From Candidatus Nanopelagicales bacterium (GTDB lineage: Bacteria > Actinomycetota > Actinomycetes > S36-B12), in assembly GCA_018399515.1 (NCBI GenBank), contig JAGYOB010000008.1:1-20252 (forward strand): a DNA stretch of 20,252 nucleotides, given 5' to 3'. The notes under the pieces are model-generated. The model saw only the letters and a list, made by a program, of their open reading frames with translations, ran no database searches and had not been told where the DNA came from. The position numbers and the translations under genes were made by a program. Of this stretch, positions 1 to 7,246 are shown piece by piece. Position 1 is the stretch's first letter, and every line of letters starts with the position of its first letter.

Positions 1-652
1 CCAGTCCGTTGACCATGGTGGTGTGGGAATCGGTTCCCACGAGCGTATCCGGATAGGCCTGTCCGCCCCGAGCCATCACCACGCGTGCGAGATATTCGAT
101 ATTCACCTGATGGACGATGCCGGTACCCGGAGGAACGACCTTGAACTCCTCGAAGGCGCTCTGCCCCCAGCGCAGGAACTGATACCGCTCGCGATTGCGT
201 TCGTATTCCAGGGCGACATTCAGTTCGGCGGCATCGGCTCGCGCGAAGTAGTCGGCGATAACGGAATGATCGATGACCAGCTCCGCAGGCGCGAGAGGTT
301 CGACTGATTCAGCCGAGCCCCCGAGGGCCACCACCGCTTCGCGCATCGTCGCAAGGTCGACGACGACGGGTACCCCGGTAAAGTCCTGCATGATGACGCG
401 CGCCGGTGTGAACTGAATCTCCTGGTGCGGCTGAGCGTCGGGGTCCCACGCACCCAATCCTGCGATCTGGTCGGCCGTGACGTTGGCGCCGTCCTCCGTG
501 CGGAGCAGATTCTCCAGCAGGATCGTGTGGGTGAAGGGGAGGTGCTCGTGACCGGGGACGCGATCGACCCGGAAGATCTGATAATCCGTGCCATCGACGG
601 TCAAGGTGTCTTCAGCGCCGAACGAATTGACGCTTTTCGCCGATGTACCCAC
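1..652 (-). CDS. acnA: Aconitate hydratase A, N-terminal 217 residues (cut by window edge)
   Basis: Aconitase isomerises citrate to isocitrate in the cytosolic TCA cycle using a 4Fe-4S cluster. Only the N-terminus is present. Read on the minus strand it begins VGTSAKSVNSFGAEDTL, then runs through an AcnA-typical FTHTILLENLLR segment, an IMQDFTGVPVVVDLA segment and LVGTDSHTTMVNGL just before the edge; the last is the conserved segment near the active site. The cluster-binding cysteines lie outside the window. The GTG start at 652 is chosen because GGGAGG sits 5 nt before it and the protein then has the usual AcnA length at its N-terminus. It is transcribed divergently from asnB. A 14-bp perfect palindrome lies directly upstream of the ribosome binding site. 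Confidence 0.95.
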   Translation of the reverse strand, partial: MGTSAKSVNSFGAEDTLTVDGTDYQIFRVDRVPGHEHLPFTHTILLENLLRTEDGANVTADQIAGLGAWDPDAQPHQEIQFTPARVIMQDFTGVPVVVDLATMREAVVALGGSAESVEPLAPAELVIDHSVIADYFARADAAELNVALEYERNRERYQFLRWGQSAFEEFKVVPPGTGIVHQVNIEYLARVVMARGGQAYPDTLVGTDSHTTMVNGL

Positions 653-789
653 TGGTGCCTCCCGAATTCGCGAATTCTCTCGACGTCAAGATACCGCTCG
701 CGACACGACACCGACTGAGCCGGTGGACCTAACCGGTGGTGCTAGCGTCGAGCGCGGCGTTAATGAGTCCGATCGAAAGGGGTTCACAG
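653..789. promoter_or_regulatory. Divergent acnA/asnB control region with 14-bp palindrome
   Basis: This 137-bp stretch holds no gene. Positions 664-677 (GAATTCGCGAATTC) are a perfect palindrome immediately upstream of the acnA ribosome binding site. On the minus strand TTGACG (684-689) could be a -35 box or simply an AT-richer patch, and TATCTT (688-693) a -10-like box. Toward asnB, TAGCGT (743-748) is a possible -10, followed by GAAAGGGG seven nt before the GTG at 790. CCGGTGG occurs twice in direct orientation (720-726, 733-739). Promoter assignments are guesses; the palindrome is seen directly. Confidence 0.45.
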
Positions 790-2682
790 GTGTGCGGTGT
801 CGCCGGGCTGATCGGCCCCCCGCACAGAACCACGCCCCTGATGCGTCCCATGCTCGACGTCATCACCCATCGGGGGCCAGACGACTCCGGTGAATTCATC
901 GGGCAGGATTTCGCTTTCGGGATGCGTCGGCTTTCCATTATCGACATCGCCGGCGGTCACCAGCCGATGTGGATCCAGGGCGGCCGATTCGGGATCGTGT
1001 TCAACGGGGAAATCTACAATTTCGGCGAATTGCGCACCCGACTCGAGGACGAAGGCTGCCGGTTCGAAACGCGCAGCGACACCGAAGTGCTCCTCCAGCT
1101 GTTCGCACACCGAGGCTTCGATAACGCTGCGACGGCCCTGTCCGAGCTGCGCGGAATGTTCGCCTTCTGCGTGGTTGACGTTGAAGCGCGACGAATGCTG
1201 ATCGCCCGCGATCAGTTCGGTATCAAACCGATGTACATCGCGACGGATTCCGATGGTCGTCGCCTGTCCGCATTCGCCAGCGAGATCAAAAGCATCCTCA
1301 GCGACCCCGTTCACCCGCGCGAAGTGCACTGGCCCGCGCTCATCAATTACCTGTCCTTTCAATACAACCCGCTGGAGAACACGTTCTTCGAAGGCATCTC
1401 GAAGCTGCCACCCGGGCACTTCCTCGATATCGACCTCCACGATCGCAGCTTCTCCCGGCATCGCTACTTCCGATACGAGTTCGACGCTGAGCCCGGTGAC
1501 GATGCCGAACTCTCGCGGGCTTCTATCCGCGAGGTCCTCGAGGACTCAGTTGCACATCACGTCATCAGTGACGTCCCCGTGGGTGCCTTTCTCTCGGGTG
1601 GGATCGACAGTGCCATCACAGTCACGTTGGTCCAGGAGCAGCGCCGCAACGCCGGGGTGCCTCCCGTGCAGACCTTCACGATCGGATTCGACGAGGTCAG
1701 CGAACTGGCTGAAGCTCGGGAGGTCGCCGAGGCCCTCGGTACCGACCATCACGAGATCGTGATCTCCTCCGACGAGTATCTGTCGGTACTCCCGGCCATC
1801 GCCTGGGCATTCGACGAGCCCGTTGCCGACCCCTCTGCCGTCGCGTTGTACTTCCTCGCACGTGCGGCCCGAGAGCACGTCACCGTCGTCTTGAGCGGCG
1901 AAGGCTCCGATGAGCTCTTCGGTGGATATCGGATCTACCGTGAACCCATCGATCTCGACCGAGTTCGCACGCTTCCCGGTGGACTGGGGGCGCGAATCGC
2001 CAAAGCCGCACTGAACGTCAACCGGTCATTTCCCGGACGCAACTACCTGCGTCGCGTGATGACTCCCCTGCGGGAGAGATTCATCGGGAACGCCTATGTC
2101 TTCCGCCCGGACGAAGTCCGCAGACTCCTACCGCGAGTCGGAGCGCAACAGCACATCGTGCCCGCGGACGTACTCAGTCTCGAGCGGCCCGGCTTCGACG
2201 ACCTGCCAGAATCACGCCAGATGCAATTGATCGACCTCGAATACTGGTTGCGGGGTGACATCCTCGCCAAGGCCGACCGGATGACGATGGCGCATTCCCT
2301 CGAATTACGGGTGCCCTACCTCGATGTCGAGGTGGCTAAGGTGTCGGCCACGCTGAGTGATGACCTGAAGTATCGGGACAAGACGACCAAGTGGATTTTG
2401 CGACGAGCATTTCGTGGACGAGTCCCGGCGACAACAGAGATTCGTGACAAGCTCGGGTTCCCGACTCCTCTGAAGCAGTGGTTGGCTCGCGATCCCGAGG
2501 CCGTGATGGCACCGATCCGGCGCAGTGATTTCATCACGAAGAACATGGACACCGACTACATCGAGGAACTGCTCACTCAGCATGTCAGTGGGGCAGCAGA
2601 TAACTCCCGGCGTATCTTCATCCTTCTCATGCTCGCGTTGTGGCACGAAGCGTTCTTTTTAGAAGCTCCCGTCAACGTTTGA
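790..2682 (+). CDS. asnB: Asparagine synthase (glutamine-hydrolysing), AsnB type
   Basis: A two-domain class II amidotransferase of 630 aa. The glutaminase domain (about 2-205) begins with the catalytic Cys2 after the initiator (MCGVAGLIG), with HRGPDDSG at 27-34, RRLSIID, NGEIYN from residue 72, and ARDQFGIKPMY. The synthetase domain (about 245-600) has the ATP pyrophosphatase loop SGGIDS at 269-274 and the LSGEGSDELFGGY segment. It should make Asn from Asp, Gln and ATP in the cytosol. The GTG at 790 is chosen because it places Cys at position 2 as this family requires; GAAAGGGG lies 7 nt upstream. An in-frame start at 736 would bury the nucleophile. It converges with the permease gene 36 bp away. 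Actinobacterial relatives (LtsA/AsnB) amidate meso-diaminopimelate in peptidoglycan, so the acceptor is uncertain. Confidence 0.9.
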   Translation: MCGVAGLIGPPHRTTPLMRPMLDVITHRGPDDSGEFIGQDFAFGMRRLSIIDIAGGHQPMWIQGGRFGIVFNGEIYNFGELRTRLEDEGCRFETRSDTEVLLQLFAHRGFDNAATALSELRGMFAFCVVDVEARRMLIARDQFGIKPMYIATDSDGRRLSAFASEIKSILSDPVHPREVHWPALINYLSFQYNPLENTFFEGISKLPPGHFLDIDLHDRSFSRHRYFRYEFDAEPGDDAELSRASIREVLEDSVAHHVISDVPVGAFLSGGIDSAITVTLVQEQRRNAGVPPVQTFTIGFDEVSELAEAREVAEALGTDHHEIVISSDEYLSVLPAIAWAFDEPVADPSAVALYFLARAAREHVTVVLSGEGSDELFGGYRIYREPIDLDRVRTLPGGLGARIAKAALNVNRSFPGRNYLRRVMTPLRERFIGNAYVFRPDEVRRLLPRVGAQQHIVPADVLSLERPGFDDLPESRQMQLIDLEYWLRGDILAKADRMTMAHSLELRVPYLDVEVAKVSATLSDDLKYRDKTTKWILRRAFRGRVPATTEIRDKLGFPTPLKQWLARDPEAVMAPIRRSDFITKNMDTDYIEELLTQHVSGAADNSRRIFILLMLALWHEAFFLEAPVNV

Positions 2683-2693
2683 TCGATCATACG
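2676..2693. terminator. Weak inverted repeat over the asnB stop codon
   Basis: An 18-bp inverted repeat with one mismatched pair (centre TGATCGATCA, 2680-2689) includes the asnB TGA at 2680-2682 and is followed by AGTTTT. As a hairpin the stem is short and interrupted. It may end asnB transcription toward the convergent permease, but it is the weakest of the stop-codon hairpins in this window. Confidence 0.3.
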
Positions 2694-2718
2694 AGTTTTC
2701 CAAGCGGTCTTGTGACGG

Positions 2719-4686
2719 TCAATCCTCGTCGAGCAGCAGGTCATCCAGTCGCGCGAACCTTTCGGCAACATCGTCACTGGAAGCCAGTTGCCACGGCACG
2801 CTGACAATCATGACCCCGGGCGTCAGGAGAAGCCGGGTGCGTAGCCGGAGAGCAGATCGATTGTGCAATAACCGCTCCCACCAGTGTCCCGTGACGTACT
2901 CGGGGACGAATACGGTCACCAGATCCCTGGGTCCCTCGCGCCGGAGTCGCTTGACGTAGTCCAGCACCGGTCGGGTGATGTCGCGAAACGGCGACTCCAG
3001 TACCCGCAGGGTGACCGGCACCTGCCTGCGGGTCCAATCCTGCTGAAGCTCGAGAGTTTCCTCCGGGTCGACGCTGACGGTGATCGCTTCCAGCGTGTCG
3101 GGGCGAGTTGCGCGTGCATAGGCAAGCGCCCTCAGGGCTGGTCGGTGCAGCCGAGATACCAGCACGAGACTGTGAACACGAGCCGGAAGTGTCGCGGCAT
3201 CGCTGTCGCCGATCGATATTTCACGTTTGACATGATCGTAATGCGCAGAGATGGCAACCATGATCAAGACGAGGACCGGAATCGCAACCACAACGATCCA
3301 TGCACCTCGCGAGAACTTCGTCACCAGGACGATGAGGAGCACCGAAGTCGTGAGAACGAGACCCGTGGCGTTGATGACACGACCACGTTGAGCCTGCCTG
3401 CGTGCGGGCCCTTCTTGGATCTGGGTCAAGCGGCGCCCCCAGTGCTTGACCATCGCCCATTGGGTCAGGCTGAACGACACGAAAACCCCGACGATGTACA
3501 ACTGGATCAAAGAATTCAAATCGGCTTGAAACGCGACTATCAGGGCCCCAGCTGCGATCCCCAGCAAGACGATGCCATTACTGAACGCCAGGCGGTCTCC
3601 GCGCTGATGCAACTGTTTCGGCAGGTAGCCGTCACGTGAAACACGTGACGTGAGCAGCGGGAACCCCGAGAATGCCGTGTTCGCAGCGGCTACGAGGATG
3701 AGCATCGTGGCGATGGCGACCAGCACGATGAGCCATTCGGACGAGCCAAAGACCGCACTCGCGATCTGGACGATCACAGTCTGCTGCTGTTGACCGGCGG
3801 GTAGCCCGATCAGAGTGGCCGGGTCTTCGACTATCCGCACGCCCGTGTGGAGTGCGAGCCAGGTGATCGATACGAACAGCGTCATCGATATTGCACCAGC
3901 GATCAACAGGGTACGTGCGGCATTGCGCCCCGCTGGCTCTTTGAATGACGGTACGGCGCCTGAAACCGTTCCGATACCCGTTAAAGCTGTCGTGCCCGAC
4001 GAGAAGGCGCGTGCAACCAGGAAGATCAATGCCAGCGCAGACAGCGATTCAGCCTCTGCGATCTCCCAATCAGAACTCGGCGCGGATAGTTCGTCCCCTC
4101 GCGAAATCCGCACGATGGCTGTCACGATGACGACGGCAATCGCCATGATGAATGCATAGGTGGGTAACGAGGAAACCGGCGTCGAGCGACCCCATCCACG
4201 AAGGTTCAGAAGCACCACGGCCCCGACAAGACCGATCGCCCACCAGACTTGATGATCGGCCACGATCGGGACGACCGAGCCGATATTCGCCACGGCAGCA
4301 GCGATCGAAACGGCTACCGTGAGGACATAATCGATCAGCATCGCGCTCGCACCGATCACCCCCCATCGGCGCCCCAGGTTCGTGGAGACCACCTGATAGT
4401 CGCCTCCCCCACCCGGATACTCCCGGACGTTCTGGCGATAGGCAGCGATGACGATGGCGAATACACCGACAACCGCCAATGCGATCCATACCCCGTACTG
4501 CAGGGCCGCAGCACCTCCGAGAGCAAGAACGATCAAGATCTCCTGCGTGGCGTATGCGTTAGAAGAGATCGCATCCGATGCGTAAACCGGCATCGCTCGG
4601 TAATTGGGCAATCTGCGAACGACGATCTCATCGGATCTCAGCGCTCTTCCGAAAAGCACCCGCTTCGCAGCGTCCAGGACCGGCAC
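2719..4686 (-). CDS. APC-superfamily permease with C-terminal cytosolic domain, putative K+ transporter
   Basis: A 655-aa membrane protein with about 12 hydrophobic segments in its first ~470 residues, then a charged cytosolic domain of about 170 residues. The first helix carries ASDAISSNAYATQEIL and the helix-3 region YPGGGGDYQVVSTNLG, typical of the KimA/YdaO and Rv2690c-like branch of amino acid/polyamine/organocation permeases. KimA is a high-affinity potassium importer, and two TrkA/RCK proteins are divergently encoded next door, so potassium uptake is the best inference; an amino acid substrate is not excluded. The GTG at 4686 is chosen because TAGCAT ends 8 nt before it, no ribosome binding site fits, and the resulting N-terminus (PVLDAAKRVLFGR) and length match the family. 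An upstream extension to 4866 would overlap ceoB and is rejected. Confidence 0.85.
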   Translation of the reverse strand: MPVLDAAKRVLFGRALRSDEIVVRRLPNYRAMPVYASDAISSNAYATQEILIVLALGGAAALQYGVWIALAVVGVFAIVIAAYRQNVREYPGGGGDYQVVSTNLGRRWGVIGASAMLIDYVLTVAVSIAAAVANIGSVVPIVADHQVWWAIGLVGAVVLLNLRGWGRSTPVSSLPTYAFIMAIAVVIVTAIVRISRGDELSAPSSDWEIAEAESLSALALIFLVARAFSSGTTALTGIGTVSGAVPSFKEPAGRNAARTLLIAGAISMTLFVSITWLALHTGVRIVEDPATLIGLPAGQQQQTVIVQIASAVFGSSEWLIVLVAIATMLILVAAANTAFSGFPLLTSRVSRDGYLPKQLHQRGDRLAFSNGIVLLGIAAGALIVAFQADLNSLIQLYIVGVFVSFSLTQWAMVKHWGRRLTQIQEGPARRQAQRGRVINATGLVLTTSVLLIVLVTKFSRGAWIVVVAIPVLVLIMVAISAHYDHVKREISIGDSDAATLPARVHSLVLVSRLHRPALRALAYARATRPDTLEAITVSVDPEETLELQQDWTRRQVPVTLRVLESPFRDITRPVLDYVKRLRREGPRDLVTVFVPEYVTGHWWERLLHNRSALRLRTRLLLTPGVMIVSVPWQLASSDDVAERFARLDDLLLDED

Positions 4687-4783
4687 GGCGCACCATGCTA
4701 GACCGCCCTCCCAGCGGGCGACACGGCCGAGAGGCCCCGCGCTCCGATAGATCCCATTTCGTGGAGGTGTACCGTCGTTACCC
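4687..4783. promoter_or_regulatory. Divergent permease/ceoB promoter region with leaderless-type -10 boxes
   Basis: A 97-bp gap between two head-to-head starts. Toward the permease, TAGCAT (minus strand, 4695-4700) sits 8 nt before the GTG. Toward ceoB, TACCGT (4770-4775) sits 8 nt before the GTG at 4784. Both spacings fit transcription starting at the start codon. GGAGG at 4763-4767 is 16 nt from ceoB, too far for a good ribosome binding site. No convincing -35 boxes are seen. There is no room for a long riboswitch leader. Confidence 0.5.
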
Positions 4784-5455
4784 GTGCATATCGTCATCCT
4801 GGGTTGCGGGCGGGTCGGGGCCTTGCTGGCCGACCGCTTAGACGCTGGCGGGCACTCTGTTTCCATTATCGATCAACAGGCCCGGGCATTTCGCCGGCTG
4901 GGCTCGCAGTTCTCGGGCACAACCGTCACGGGGGTGGGTTTCGACCGGGACATCCTCGAGTCTGCTGGCATCGAGCGGGCTCATGCCTTCGCCGCTGTCA
5001 GCAGCGGAGACAATACGAACATCATTGCGGCGCGGACGGCGCGAGAGACCTACGGCGTGGATCATGTGGTGGCCCGAATCTATGATCCTCGCCGGGCTGA
5101 GGTCTACCAACGTCTGGGGATCCCCACGGTTGCGACGGTGTCCTGGACCGCCGCCCAGATCACCCGCCGACTGATCCCCGCAGGTGGAGAACCTGAGTAC
5201 ACGGATTCAACTGGTTCTCTCAGTGTCGTCGAAGTGCCCTACCACGAGGAATGGATAGGGCAGACGATCACAGTCGTCGAAGCTGCGATCCAGGCGCGCT
5301 TCGCGTTCATCAGTCGTACGGGACGGGCATGGGAGATCACACCTGATCTCGTTGTCCAAGATGGTGATCTGCTCCATGTCATCGTGTCCAATGTCCGACG
5401 CCGAGAAGTCGAGGACATGCTCGCAGCTCCACCCAGCAGGGATGGACTCTCATGA
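4784..5455 (+). CDS. ceoB: TrkA/RCK-domain potassium regulator CeoB
   Basis: A 223-aa cytosolic regulator. The N-terminal RCK_N Rossmann domain opens with HIVILGCGRVGALLADRL (GxGxxG nucleotide-binding loop, residues 2-19) and an acidic residue ending beta-2 (SIID). A C-terminal RCK_C domain spans about 135-212. Such subunits bind NAD(H) or adenine nucleotides and gate potassium transport. The GTG at 4784 is four residues or fewer before the Rossmann strand, as usual, and TACCGT lies 8 nt upstream, suggesting a leaderless message. It overlaps ceoC by ATGA, so the two are probably translationally coupled and act as a pair on the divergently encoded permease. Gene order matches mycobacterial ceoB-ceoC. 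Confidence 0.9.
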   Translation: MHIVILGCGRVGALLADRLDAGGHSVSIIDQQARAFRRLGSQFSGTTVTGVGFDRDILESAGIERAHAFAAVSSGDNTNIIAARTARETYGVDHVVARIYDPRRAEVYQRLGIPTVATVSWTAAQITRRLIPAGGEPEYTDSTGSLSVVEVPYHEEWIGQTITVVEAAIQARFAFISRTGRAWEITPDLVVQDGDLLHVIVSNVRRREVEDMLAAPPSRDGLS

Positions 5456-6111
5456 GAGTGGTTATTGCAGGAGCCGGCAAGGTCGGGCACAGCATCGCCG
5501 TCGAACTCATCGGGTTCGGCCACGATGTTCTGGTCATCGATCGAGAAGCCCACGCCGTCGCACCCGGATCGCTCGAGGGCGGGTTCCTTCTCAACGCTGA
5601 TGCCTGCGAGATCACCGCGCTAGAGGAAGCTGACCTGGGCAGTTGCCAGGTGGTCATCGCCGCGACCGGCGATGACAAAGTCAACCTCGTTCTCTCACTG
5701 CTGGCCAAGACCGAGTTCGGAGTTCCTCGAGTGGTCGCCCGGGTGAATCACCCCAATAACGAGTGGATGTTCGATGAGATGTGGGGCGTGGACGTCGCTG
5801 TGTCGACGCCTCGCATGCTCTCGGCCCTCGTCGAGGAAGCGGTCAGTGTCGGCGATCTGGTTCGCTTGTTCACTTTCCGGCAGGGTCAGGCCGATCTTGT
5901 TGAAATTACGCTCGGCTCGACATCGTCGGTCATTGGATCTCGTGTTGGTGCTGTGTCATGGCCACCTGATGCGGTCCTCTCGGCCATCGTGCGAGGTGGG
6001 CGGGTCATCGCACCGAGCCCTGACGACACGCTCGAAACCGGCGATGAACTGATCTTCGTCTGCGCACCAGATCAGGAGCCCGCGCTGCAACTGCTACTGG
6101 CCGAGGGCTGA
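5452..6111 (+). CDS. ceoC: TrkA/RCK-domain potassium regulator CeoC
   Basis: A 219-aa paralogue of ceoB. Its Rossmann loop is GAGKVG in MRVVIAGAGKVGHSIA (residues 1-16), followed by LVIDRE at the end of beta-2 and an RCK_C domain from about 135 to the end (ITLGSTSSVIGSRV ... LETGDELIFVCAP). The ATG overlaps the ceoB stop as ATGA. With CeoB it likely forms the nucleotide-sensing part of a potassium transport system. Its 3' end overlaps the convergent DUF3159 gene by 18 bp, and its TGA stop lies in the loop of a hairpin at 6103-6123. Confidence 0.9.
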   Translation: MRVVIAGAGKVGHSIAVELIGFGHDVLVIDREAHAVAPGSLEGGFLLNADACEITALEEADLGSCQVVIAATGDDKVNLVLSLLAKTEFGVPRVVARVNHPNNEWMFDEMWGVDVAVSTPRMLSALVEEAVSVGDLVRLFTFRQGQADLVEITLGSTSSVIGSRVGAVSWPPDAVLSAIVRGGRVIAPSPDDTLETGDELIFVCAPDQEPALQLLLAEG

Positions 6112-6837
6112 TTCGTCGCCCTCCGTTGGCGAATCCGTCGACTTCTGTCGGTGCTTGGCCAGAGCCGGTTTCAAAACCCGGTAGGTGACATACGCCGCAC
6201 CAAGGAAAAGTGGCCAGCCCAGGATGATGCGGGTAACTCCCAGCGGACCGACCGCGCCGGCAAGATATAGCGGCACCTGGATGAGCAGCCGCAGTCCGAA
6301 AACGCCAACCCAGATCCAACTCGCTGCAGCATAGACACGACGAAGTTTGCGGTCTTGTCGCCACTTCAGTCCCTCACCGGTGATGAATCCGATCACCACA
6401 CCCAGCAGAGGCCAGCGCACCAGGATCGACACCAGGAATGCGGTCCCGTAGGCCAGGTTGATGAGGATTCCTGGGAGGAAAAAATCCTCTGCTCTTCCGG
6501 TTCGCGAGGCAACGAATGCTGAAACACCGAGTCCGACGAAACCAGCCAGGACCTGCTGCAGGCTCTCCCGTCGAACAAGGCGCCACACAGCGACGACGAC
6601 GCCGGCGGCGATAGCGAGCCACAGCGCGAGTCCGAGGTCGTTTTGACCGCCGACGCTGCCACTGGCCAGATAGACGATGACGAACACGGCCGCCGGAACA
6701 CCGGAATCGAATAGGCCGCGCCAACCGCCGATGGCACGAACGAGTAGCGCACTTTCGGCCTGGACATCCGCTTTCGTTTCATGCTCCCACTCGCCGTCAT
6801 GCGAATCAGCGTGAGAGGGATCGGAGGTCGAGGTCAC
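6094..6837 (-). CDS. DUF3159 family membrane protein
   Basis: A 247-aa protein with an acidic, hydrophilic N-terminus (about 1-30) and roughly six hydrophobic segments. Landmarks are LVRAIGGWRGLFDSGVP before the first helix, SGSVGGQNDLGLAL between helices 1 and 2, and FFLPGILINLAYGTAFLVS. This is the Rv2693c-like DUF3159 family, whose function is not established. The GTG start at 6837 overlaps the stop of the upstream OB-fold gene by GTGA, so the pair is probably co-translated. Its 3' end runs 18 bp into convergent ceoC. The conserved link with OB-fold and ceoBC genes suggests a membrane or ion-related role, but that is inference only. Confidence 0.85.
   Translation of the reverse strand: MTSTSDPSHADSHDGEWEHETKADVQAESALLVRAIGGWRGLFDSGVPAAVFVIVYLASGSVGGQNDLGLALWLAIAAGVVVAVWRLVRRESLQQVLAGFVGLGVSAFVASRTGRAEDFFLPGILINLAYGTAFLVSILVRWPLLGVVIGFITGEGLKWRQDRKLRRVYAAASWIWVGVFGLRLLIQVPLYLAGAVGPLGVTRIILGWPLFLGAAYVTYRVLKPALAKHRQKSTDSPTEGDESALGQ
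6103..6123. terminator. Hairpin over the ceoC stop, convergent with DUF3159
   Basis: GAGGGC (6103-6108) pairs perfectly with GCCCTC (6118-6123) around a 9-nt loop that contains the ceoC TGA. It lies just upstream of or within the DUF3159 3' end on the other strand (stop at 6094-6096). No U-tract follows. An alternative pairing of 6110-6120 with GGCGAAT downstream is possible. It is probably a bidirectional terminator. Confidence 0.45.
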
Positions 6838-7193
6838 GCGGTTTCTCTCGGCAGCAACCGGTATTCGGGGTTGTACATCCGAGGCTGTCCATCAGGACAG
6901 GTCAATCGGCCTTCTGCGACCAGCGTGCGACCGACCTCGACGCCCCGGACCATCCGGCGCCCTGTCCACACGACGGTCAGATGACCCGAACCGTCGTAGA
7001 TCTCTGCTTCGACTGTGGGGGATATGCATTCGGGCCGCACCGCGATACTTCGGACGGTGCCGCATACCCGGACCTGCTGGCCGCGTTGGCATTCGTCGAT
7101 GGGATCGGCTCCGGCATGGGCGGAAACATCGGTGAGAGTCTGGGCCTCCTGCTCCTCGGCCGGCCGGAACAACCGCTGGGTCCATGGGCGCAC
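6834..7193 (-). CDS. OB-fold nucleic-acid-binding-like protein
   Basis: A 119-aa protein whose second half (about 38-115) reads as a five-strand OB fold: GQQVRVCGTVRSIAV, VEAEIYDGSGHLTVVWTG, GRTLVAEGRLT, MYNPEYRLL. It resembles Rv2694c. The domain is related to single-strand nucleic-acid binders, but no specific ligand is known to me. The GTG at 7193 is supported by TAGTCT (minus strand, 7200-7205) 6 nt upstream and the lack of any ribosome binding site, so the transcript is probably leaderless. It precedes DUF3159 with a 4-bp GTGA overlap. The hydrolase gene is divergent. Confidence 0.85.
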   Translation of the reverse strand: MRPWTQRLFRPAEEQEAQTLTDVSAHAGADPIDECQRGQQVRVCGTVRSIAVRPECISPTVEAEIYDGSGHLTVVWTGRRMVRGVEVGRTLVAEGRLTCPDGQPRMYNPEYRLLPRETA

Positions 7194-7246
7194 GAGACCA
7201 GACTAGGCCCTGGCTGCCATCCGGGGTGACCTGCCACGATTCAGGG
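7194..7246. promoter_or_regulatory. Short divergent promoter region OB-fold/hydrolase
   Basis: This gap is 53 bp between two starts. The minus-strand TAGTCT (7200-7205) is a good -10 for a leaderless OB-fold gene. On the plus strand the only box at the matching distance is CACGAT (7235-7240), 6 nt before GTG 7247, one mismatch from TANNNT. No convincing -35 element is visible for either. Confidence 0.35.

Noticed and set aside
736..789. Eighteen-codon upstream extension of asnB
   Set aside because: It would put residues before the Cys nucleophile, which must be N-terminal; GTG 790 has its own ribosome binding site.
784..1461. Long minus-strand open frame inside asnB
   Set aside because: Shadow of the asnB codon pattern; no motif and no start signal.
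4687..4783. c-di-AMP (ydaO-type) riboswitch ahead of the KimA-like permease
   Set aside because: The gap is 97 bp and shared with ceoB, and the message looks leaderless, so there is no room for the aptamer.
4687..4866. N-terminal extension of the permease
   Set aside because: It overlaps ceoB on the other strand, contains the promoter boxes and has no family resemblance.
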